Below, in pieces: positions 55,566 to 64,000 of a DNA stretch of 64,000 bases (position 1 is the stretch's first letter; every line of letters starts with the position of its first letter). The DNA lies in the NCBI GenBank assembly GCA_014607495.2, contig CP053154.1, positions 5,642,001-5,706,000 on the forward strand, given 5' to 3'. The stretch is from Carposina sasakii. Taxonomy: Eukaryota > Arthropoda > Insecta > Lepidoptera > Carposinidae. Made by a program: the position numbers and the translations under genes. The notes beneath the pieces are model-generated. The model ran no database searches. It was not told the DNA's origin and worked only from the letters and a program-made list of their open reading frames with translations.

Positions 55566-57655
55566 GTCCAAAAATATATATAATATAATGTGATCATTTT
55601 GATGCTGTAGGTAGGCCATACATATAATTGATAACTTACTTCATGACACCTATCTAAACTATATACTCTTGAATGGCCATTACAATCATATTAGATGCAT
55701 ACAATGAAATGCGATACTTATAAAGCACACAATATAGTCCGTTCAACGTTAAATCCTAGAGAAAAACTTATTGTCCCGTTCTCTGCATAACTAAAATAGT
55801 TTCAAAAGAAAAATGCGACGTCCACGAAATAAAATTACAGACGTCTTGGTACGGAACGCACTCATACGGCGATTTCCGAAATGTGTTTACAATGAGCCGA
55901 GCTGGACGGGGCATATTTCATCATCGCAAAAATGCCTTTTACTCCATAAAAATGGACCCGCGCAAAACGGTACTATTGGGCAGAGAAGTCTTGAGAATTC
56001 GCAATATTTTCTTGGAGATTGTTCCTTATTGTGAAATGTCTTTGTTTTTCAGGCTGTATAGAGAATTTGTTTTTTTTTCATGATCATTTTATGTAGGTAT
56101 ACTCGTTATGATAACCGTCCCCGCTATTGACGCAATCCAACGTTAAGTTTTTCCATTATTTCTACCATATTTTTTGTTTAGTTAACATAAGAATCAGCTG
56201 ATAAATATCAAATATGTCTAATTAATATTAATGATCTCTCTTAAACGTACTAAATCTAATACTTACCCGTGTAAGTATCAAGTAGAGATTTTATTCCAAC
56301 ATGAGCTCATTTTGTTTCTATTGTAAAATCACGTCTCATTGTTCCATCACATAAGTGAAACTGTGTAATCCAACACTTTTCTTCTCACCGGTACCTCAGC
56401 TCGCCCTCCATCCGGTCACTATATAATAAAGTTATTCCCGTTCTTTCGATAAACTTCAGTTTGTCCGTCTATAAATTACTCGGTGGAGTCGCGGAAGTTG
56501 GTCCGGCAAATATTGGCTTAACGTGAAGAATGACACAAATCTTCCCGGCTCTGATAGGACATGTTTACAGCGGGAAATAAATAACATTTCACTTGATTGT
56601 GATGTGATGTTTGCTTTTTATCCATTTAATTTGAAATTGGATTGCATTTTTGTGTGATAGACCATTTTTTACGGGACAAAAATTAAAATGTAGGTTGCTT
56701 TAGATTGCAAAGCTCTACAACGCAATTTGCACTGGATGGAATTTTGCCTAAAGCCCTTGAAAGTTCACTTTTTGAATGCAAAATACATCTTTTGGCTTAG
56801 TTTACTTCGTTTGTATTTTTTATATATTATTAGTTTCCAGCATTTCCATTCTTCTCTATATCCAGATAGCTTAAGTTTTCCCTCACCAACCTTATTTAAT
56901 ATATTTCCACGATTTAACCATTTATAACTTTTGTACCTGCATACTTACATCAAAGCAATATCTCAATCCTAAATAATTTTCCTCTGAAGCACCCTCTTCA
57001 ACCCACAAACGGTAGAAGGTATTAGCATTAAAAAGAAACAATATAATAGTGGTTATCTTTGTGCCCGGTCCGTGTACGGTGCGGCCGCGGTCGCCCGTAG
57101 ACGTTTCTAACTTATATAGAACATAGAAGGGATAGACAAATATGGTATATTGTAATAAGTGACTCTCTTAGTAATGTATACATAGGTATAGTTTAATTTG
57201 ATAATGTACAAAAGCATGCTTGCTTATGTCTGACGGAGATTACTTCCAGCAAACCTCAAAACTAACAAAGTTTTCTCGAACACTGCCCTTTACATTTAGA
57301 TTATTTTATTATTTACCCGATTGCGCCAGATAGAGTGTTATTCATTCTATATTATACGATGTAATTAGATAGAGGTCGCTTTGAGATAACAAGATTTGAC
57401 ATACCGGAGACTGGTTTGTTTTACTTCCAAGTAATTCCCGTAATCAAAAACCTGGTTCCGGGGTCGACAGAAGACATGAGTATAAATAATGGTTCTGTGC
57501 GACGACTGTGAAGTAATAGATTTATAATGCAATAAATTTAAGCCTGCACTTCACATATTATTTGATTTCGTACTTTTATTTACTACTTTCGATACCTACA
57601 ACAGGTACCTAAATAAATACAAATTCACGTAATGGTACTTCGTATCGCGCTTTCA
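55566..57655. other. Intergenic, no supported gene
   Basis: AT-rich with short frames only. No repeat termini, RNA gene or splice-flanked coding block was seen. GTGCGGCCGCGGTCGCCC near 57078 is an isolated GC-rich string. Confidence 0.45.
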
Positions 57656-57669
57656 TTTAAAAATATGAT

Positions 57670-58018
57670 GATTATGATGATATCCGACCGTATTTTGGCC
57701 AAGGCGACCACTCTTTACGGAGCTTGGTCAGGTACGCAGGAGATATTATAGTGCACAAGTGTGTGCGCAAACACAGACGCACTCTCTATTTCGTTACTCT
57801 CATAGTCCGATGGGACGGAAAGCCGACACGACCGGAGAGAGATCAGGCGCAGGACAAACAGTTTTACATGCTTTCCGAGGCACGAGCTAAGTGACAATTT
57901 TACAACATTAAAATCTGTACATGAAATATACCTAATTCATTAGTACAGGTCCGTGACTGGGATCGAACTTACGCCTCCCGCTTGGAAGGTGCACGTCTTA
58001 ACCACTGGGCTATCACCG
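57670..58018 (-). mobile_element. tRNA-derived SINE, full-length
   Basis: Reverse orientation, about 349 bp. Its head is tRNA-like with a Pol III A box TAGCCCAGTGG (complement of 58002-58012) and B box GTTCGATCCC (complement of 57959-57968). The body matches 49882-50167 (ACGCAGGAGATATTATAGTG, GTCCGATGGGACGGAAAGCC). The tail at the left is a run of ATC/ATA units. Flanks TTTAAAAATATGAT (57656-57669) and TTTAAATATGAT (58019-58030) look like a target duplication with a two-base slip. Confidence 0.88.
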
Positions 58019-58030
58019 TTTAAATATGAT

Positions 58031-59399
58031 TACATCTACAACATGTTAAAATTGATGTAATAAATGCAGATGCATATTAAGTATTTCATTTTTGTTTTAG
58101 TTGCCTGCACCTACGAGACGTATAATTATATTCCTATATTATATTACGTTAATAAAGCAGCAACACTGGCCTAAAACGCTATTGTAATTCCGCGTCTAAC
58201 ATTATCTAAGTCTACATGTTTGCGGGAGATATCCCTGCATGTGATGGCGCGGCACTAATGCGGTATGAATTAAATTTACTGTCAATATCTGGGCCCGCAT
58301 GCGGCTTTGTGACGCACTGTCCTCCACACACAGCTATTGTACCGGTTTTTACCGGTTCCCCACCGCTTCATGCCGGTTTTTATCGCGTATTTTTTCACTA
58401 TTTCCGGTTCTGGTGTATCGATGCTTTCGCCTTTTGTTCGGTGTTCGTTGTCCCAAGTCATTGTATCTGTATACCTAAAATGATAACAGATTATACATAT
58501 TATTTTTTTTTTAAAGAAAAATAAATAAAATATTTGCCTATTTTCTATTATACCTATTGAAGTAGAGGCACATGGGTAACCTAAATTAATTTTATAATAA
58601 AATATATTGGTTTACATTTCCTTAATCTTTCCACTACCCGATCTTTTACATCTGACTCCGCTTTTCTAAAGCCATAGCATTTAGAACTATACCATTTTGG
58701 GAAAACAGCCGTGTATATTATGTATAAATTTAGCTCTGTAATGAAAAAAGCACTAAAATAAAGCTTTAAGAGCACTAACATTACGCCATGCGCCAGCACT
58801 ATAACATACATTTTGATTATTTTATATATCACTCGGCTGTTTCCAAAATAGAGTAAGTCGAACTGCATGATGACACAGGGCAAGTTACTTGCTTATCGCC
58901 TGACAGATCGCTGATTCCGGCTCCAAGTTCCTTCATCGACTCACTACGACTTACAAAGAAGCCCTGCATTAACTCAAATTATTTTACATATAGGTACATT
59001 ATATATTATGAGTTATCTTCATGAAAAACAAAGCCTCCTTAAGCATTCACACGACGTGTACAAACGAAACGCGTTGCGTTATCCTCACGTAACTCCGCGG
59101 ACTAAGTCCCGTAATCTGCGCGGTACATAAAATAACAATGACTCGGTATCTTAACGTTTTCCCCGAGTGACTGTTAAATAATGAGGACAAACCTCCACGT
59201 AGTAAGGACCCCTATAATTTGTCCTGGATTATCGTACGACGCTGCGAGGTGAATCCAGCGATTAGTCAACGCTACTCAGATGTATATTCTGGAAGCAAAG
59301 ATTATGAGAGCGTACAGAATGTACAGTCGATTGTTTTTGTATAGCAATCAATACAAAATCTATTATTTTATTATTTAAATGCAGCTGTTATGTCACAAT
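58031..59399. other. Intergenic; dispersed repeat 'R' (minus) at 58830-58900
   Basis: 58830-58900 reads TTTCCAAAATAGAGTAAGTC and GAACTGCATGATGAC, the reverse sense of repeat R. A GC-richer patch at 58240-58400 is non-repetitive in the window. No gene supported. Confidence 0.4.
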
Positions 59400-59560
59400 C
59401 CTAACTAATATTATACTTACATGGGAAAGTATATTTGTTTGTTAATTTTTACACTTTCTTCACTCAACCAATTTTACATGTATTTTGTTGGGAGTACGGC
59501 GAAGGACATAGACTACATTCTATAGTCCACGTGGGCAAAGTCGCGGGCAACAACTAGCAT
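59400..59560 (+). mobile_element. CTAGT-family interspersed element copy
   Basis: Has AACTAATATTATACTTACAT at the start and CACGTGGGCAAAGTCGCGGG, CAACAACTAGC at the end. Short and diverged internally. Confidence 0.6.
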
Positions 59561-61295
59561 TTTAATAAAATGTAACACATTTTTTACAGATGATTCTTAC
59601 AAATACCATGTAGTAGCAAATTTATGTAGCGAATTTATGCGGCGCATCATAAAGAATGATTTCTTTGTACTATTGTATAATTCCACTGTTTTAATTAAGA
59701 TAAATACGATTAAAACCTCCATTATTCTTAACATTTTATTATTATCTATTAACAATTTGATCAGTCTGTGTCATTTACTCTTTGCGCGCACGAGGTTCAA
59801 GGCTTATCGCTGTAGGAGAGAATCGAACGGACTACCAACGAATACTGATCGCGAGTTGTCGTGATTAAGTATTCAGGTGAAAGTATCTTATCTACGTTGC
59901 TTAAATATTATAATAGAAAATTATATCGTCGTAGAATTTACTTTCTTTACTACCGTTGGTAGATAGGTTTATTTTTAGCTAGCTGTTGCCTACCATGTCG
60001 TAAATTCTTTGTGTGAATAAAGCGTAAAGAGGTAAGTCACAAAATTACTTTCGCATTTATAATATTTCTCGATGATTGACTTGTGTTTATTTGCATGTAG
60101 CAACATGAACTTTAAACTTTGTCTATTAACTATCAGTTGGTTAGAGCAAAAGCACGGTATGCGAGAGTTCGTGAGTTCAAATAATACTTATAATATTAAC
60201 TATCAATTTAATCTTAATTTCACTGTTGCGTCGTCCAACCATATTGATTTCAAAACTCACGCCAAAGTGAGCCAAGTAAAGCGTAAAGGCACTAACTTTT
60301 TTCGAAGCGCTTCGTAATATTAACATATTTATTAATATTCTCTAAAAACCCAAATTAACCATAACTCATAAAACCTTTTTAATTAAAACGAAACTTACAA
60401 TTTATCTCCTTTGTCCTCCATTCTAATTAATTCGAACACAAACTACACGTGTGCCTAAAATATCAATTATCCCGCCCTTAGAACAAAAGATACAGCTTCC
60501 CCAATGAATTCGTAATCTCCGTAATCTGTTCAATGAGATATGGCATTTTCGGAATAGCTTCGCGCAAACAAATTAAGGCCCGGCCAAAAATGAATTTATC
60601 ACGCCTTCCGCGCCGGGTGTCGGCCGGACTGCACTATTTGTCCGGCGGGGAGTTTTGTGTTTATAATTTTATATCTAACCGTGTATGTTAGCAAAATGAT
60701 GCTAATGAAATAAAATGTTAATATTAATAATACAATTTTGGAGAAAGACGTCGTGTTTTACAAGTTTTCAGTTTTCGTACTAACAAAATAGAAATTGTCT
60801 CATTAAAAAAATAAGGAATGACATACCTAGCCTAGCATGGTACGTCCAAATCGATATTAAAAAGTATTTAGGTGTAAGTGCCTACTCTTTAATGCATAGA
60901 TTATAATACTAAAATAACTTAACTCTTTCTTTACCCACAATACCCACCGCTCCCATAAGAGGGTATCTCACTTGTTATAATTTAAAATTAAACCCAAATT
61001 AACATGTACCCGATAGCTGTTACAGCCAAGTGTTGCTGGGTCCGGGACCGAATCGGACAGTTAAGGGCAACTGTACAGTACAGCCTGGACCCTGGGTAAA
61101 CTGCTTTAGTATACAACCAGGGATCCAGTGTGACTGGTCGAGAGAGAATTAAGCCCGCTCCAAGAGACCACTGGTCACCTCGTGCCACAGATGTCACGTT
61201 GTGATTAATATTCGGATGGTTTCAGACATTTTGTTGTAGGGCGTCTGTTTTCGTAATTTAAATAATAAGTTTTACTGAATTGAACAAAGTAGGTA
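59561..61295. other. Intergenic; unexplained open block at 60988-61200
   Basis: The block 61000-61200 is GC-richer than its surroundings and has a 69-codon minus frame plus a largely open plus frame, but no domain, splice signals or repeat copy in the window. 60580-60660 is another GC-rich patch (CGCGCCGGGTGTCGGCCGGA). No supported gene. Confidence 0.4.
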
Positions 61296-61559
61296 TACAG
61301 GATGTAACAGAAAGGGTATGTTAAGCGAAAAGCTATGTAAATAGCCCACTATAGAGAACCTATTTCCAAAATTTGAGACTCGAAATCAAATGCTTACTTT
61401 TCAAGATTGTATGAACATTCCTGAGTTGTTTCGGAATTCTCCATACTATCTGGAAAAATAAACATGTGATTTCGAGTCTGAAATTTTGTGGGTAGGTTCC
61501 TTTTAGTGGGCTATTTACATAGCTTTTCGCTTAACATACCCCTTTTGTTACACCCTGTA
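61296..61559. mobile_element. Fold-back MITE, TACAGRGTGTAACAG family, copy 3
   Basis: Left TACAGGATGTAACAGAAAGG, right end TTACACCCTGTA, and the same internal arms as 9499-9760 (AAACATGTGATTTCGAGTC, TGTGGGTAGGTTCC). 264 bp, TA at both ends. The best preserved copy. Confidence 0.87.
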
Positions 61560-63004
61560 TAATTCAATCTCGTGAAAGAAAAATATACGATAATTCGTGC
61601 AAGTCAAATATACAACTTATATTAAGGTCTTATCATTTTAATTAACCTTCTACGGTGGGTGGCATACCTACTTCAAATTTATGCTAAACATAATGCAAAA
61701 AATGATAAATTTTTCAAAATAAAAAAACGTAACATATAAATATCTTCATACACATCCGAGGAACTGGAAGTGTTTCTAACTATGACAATAATTAAAATAC
61801 ACGTTTGTGACGTAATAAAGACAGCCAAATCTGTGGCTACAGATTACACCGGGGTAATGGTTGCGAAACGGTAGGTAAGTGCTAATAAACGTACGGTCAC
61901 TACATCTTAGTAATTACTCGACGACATGCTCGTTACGTTTAGTGATCTCATGATTACCATAAAGGTTTTATCTCGTTTAGTGCATATTGTAAGAGTGACT
62001 AAGGAACTCAGAGGCGTTCTCTGGCGATGTGCTAGCAACTTGACACTCATCTTATACATCTAGCCCCGCATATTAAACGTGGCTGTGTGATATCCTTTAT
62101 GGTAGTTCTGGCTACCCCATTTCGGTTGTCTGTGATTTATATTTGTTTTCAAAAGTTTTCTGCGACAAATGCTTTCAAGAATAGCACAAGAATGTTGACA
62201 GCAAAATGATTCTACTGAATTAGACTATTAGCCAAGTATTCCAGTGATTATATAAATAGAATAACTATGGCAATTCGTATTGGAAAAATATTTAAACTAC
62301 AGTCTCTTTAAGATTTGTTTAATTAACTTTATTCGTTTAAACGACATGAAAATATTTAATATAGTAAATATCCCGGCTGAAATATTTCGGCACAGGCCCA
62401 GATTAATTAAAAAGTTGAATCGTTACTTAAAATACCACCTATGGGTTTATTAAATTAATTTTAAATCAATATTAAGTTTCGATTTTATTCCAAATAAATA
62501 GCTGCAATAATTATTTCTTTTGGAAGCATGTTTCTGCTGAATTTAACATTTCATTGAGATACCTTTTGCATCATCATTTTGTTATAAATAAATCCATGTG
62601 CTGATGCGCGGCTTAATAGAATACATTTTCTGCATCTCCTTCCATGATTTTCGTCAAAATTGACTAAAAAACTAAGTGTTCTCTCAGATGATGACCTAGC
62701 AACTTGTCACTGAACATTTATATTGTGCTAAACGTAACTATAGGATCCCCTTAGTGACCCTGCAGTTCTGACTTCCCCGTTTTGAGATCTTGGCCGTATT
62801 TATGTATGTAAAAAACCTAACCTAATACCTACACACTTGCAGGTACTTTACTCTAGCAAGTGTCTAGTCTTTGTTTATTTATTATTTCTTCACGATTTAT
62901 TTTCAATCTTCAAGAAATTATGCATACGAGTAAATAAATGGAGAGAATGCAAAAGGACAAGGTTTTTCTAGTTCACGGGGACTAAGTCGCGGGACACAGC
63001 TAGT
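61560..63004. other. Intergenic; dispersed repeat 'R' at 62025-62135 and 62590-62815
   Basis: The copy at 62590-62815 is one of the longest (CATGTGCTGATGCGCGGCTT, GCAACTTGTCACTGA, AACGTAACTATAGGATCCCC, CTGCAGTTCTGACTTCCCCG). 62025-62135 repeats the second half. At 62970-63004 the tail of a CTAGT-type element (GACTAAGTCGCGGGACACAG) abuts the next copy. No gene supported. Confidence 0.55.
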
Positions 63005-63240
63005 CATGTTAATATTATAAAGGCGTAAGTTTGTGAGTGTGTGAGCGTGTATGTTTGTTACTTCTTCACGTCTAAGAGGCTAAAGCGATTTTAATAAAAT
63101 TTGGTAAAGAGTTAGCTGATATATTGGATTAACATATAGGCTACTTTTTATCCCGGAAAATATTTTTATCCCGGATAATTTCGACATTTTGTTTTTTCTG
63201 CAGTCCACGCATACGAAGTCGCGAGCAACAACAGCTAGTA
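63005..63240 (+). mobile_element. CTAGT-ended interspersed element, well-preserved copy
   Basis: Begins ATGTTAATATTATAAAGGCG, with TTTGTGAGTGTGTGAGCGTG, CTACTTTTTATCCCGGAAAA, GATAATTTCGACATTTTG and the end ACGAAGTCGCGAGCAACAAC then AGCTAGT. Same family as 5368, 33600, 44855 and 59400. Confidence 0.68.
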
Positions 63241-63639
63241 ATAAATAAACTTAAATTTGTAAAAAAAAATTATGTCACCAGACTGCAGACAGACAAAATT
63301 ATAAACATTATTTATGAAAAGTAATTTAAATACAAATGAAGTATTCCCAGTAAAGTTAAGCAGCGCACTGTTATCTTCTGATGAATTGTGAAATAAAATG
63401 TGAGTTAAGACTTAAGTTGGGATAATAAATAATTGTTTCCCCGAGACGTAATTGCCGTAATTTAATGAATAATTACAGCTACAGAGCAATTAAATAAATT
63501 ACAGACGGAATAACGGCCATTCTGGGCATTAGTTTCAAGGGGTTTGTGGCTGTTGCATTAAAATTTGAATTATCATAGATATTGCAATAAACTTGAAATT
63601 AGCAAAATGCTACGGTTAAAAGTTTTAACTCAATATTAC

Positions 63640-63785
63640 GGTCGATTCCGGCAGTCAAACTTAAACCTAAACGTATAATTAGTCCTACCTGTCTTTTTCT
63701 GTCTCAGACATTTATGTTAAGAACGGAGAGAGATAGACCTGACTAAGATTAGATATAGGTTTAAGTGTGACTGCCGGAATCGACC
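63640..63785. mobile_element. Fold-back MITE, GGTCGATTCCGGCAGTCA termini
   Basis: Left GGTCGATTCCGGCAGTCAAA and right (reverse complement) GGTCGATTCCGGCAGTCACA, continuing through CTTAAACCTA. 146 bp, so almost entirely arm. Target duplication not clear. Confidence 0.82.
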
Positions 63786-64000
63786 CTATTATTATAGGGT
63801 CAAGAGTAATTGTATATTCTCATACTTTACAATACATAACCTGAGCGCACAATTTTGTAGCATAAATATAAAAATAGTGGATCGCATAAATACACCCATG
63901 ACATGAAAACAAACACCGATATTCGTATCAACCGTGTGTTGCTAACACTTTGCCTTCTATATGCGTTCGAAAATAAAAAATGATATTTGCACATGTCAGG
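63786..64000. other. Right edge, nothing recognised
   Basis: A small palindrome (ACCCTATTATTATAGGGT) lies right after the MITE. The remainder is AT-rich with no supported feature before the window ends. Confidence 0.5.

Noticed and set aside
58216..58524. 102-codon plus-strand frame
   Set aside because: No recognisable domain; opens in a GC-richer patch and ends in poly-T derived Phe run.
60988..61197. 69-codon minus-strand frame with good composition
   Set aside because: Not matched to any family and both strands are fairly open; kept only as an unexplained patch.

Overview
The window looks like nuclear DNA of a lepidopteran (probably a moth). It is AT-rich, its genes are split by short GT-AG introns, and it is full of repeat families I associate with Lepidoptera: RTE-type non-LTR elements ending in a GEAYVQQWT-like tail and (GATGAT)n, tRNA-derived SINEs, short elements with CTAGT ends, and many TA-flanked fold-back MITEs. 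No prokaryotic feature, CRISPR array, rRNA or free-standing tRNA gene was found.

Two host genes can be supported. At the left edge (720-1267, +) are the last two coding exons of Beadex/dLMO (Bx), a LIM-only transcription cofactor; its earlier exons lie outside the window. Its presumed 3'UTR carries five tandem copies of a 25-bp unit. At 11407-15580 on the minus strand is a six-exon gene for a secreted, catalytically dead trypsin-like protein (serine protease homologue). The catalytic His is replaced by Ile and the catalytic Ser by Thr, the Asp is kept, both cysteines of the His-loop disulfide are gone, and a Ser/Thr/acidic tail of about 170 residues follows the protease fold. This gene was assembled from exons in different reading frames and is the most useful coding result here.

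The other ~58 kb is intergenic sequence shaped by transposons. Main items: an RTE reverse transcriptase relic interrupted by a small DNA element (54.2-55.6 kb); a three-level nest at 41.7-44.3 kb (fold-back MITE, then a TIR element, then a Jockey/CR1-like LINE relic); SINE and RTE-tail insertions with intact target-site duplications (31.5, 49.9, 52.1, 57.7 kb); a PIF/Harbinger-like MITE (34.2 kb); an 8-9 bp TSD element (28.8 kb); a set of MITEs with different interiors but the same TACAGGGTG/CACCCTGTA ends; and a ~126-bp tandem array (21.9-22.7 kb). Several GC-richer patches without repeats or ORFs may be conserved regulatory DNA, which is inference only.

I did not find a convincing undescribed biological system. 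The degenerate protease and the nested and edge-defined mobile elements are the observations most worth checking.
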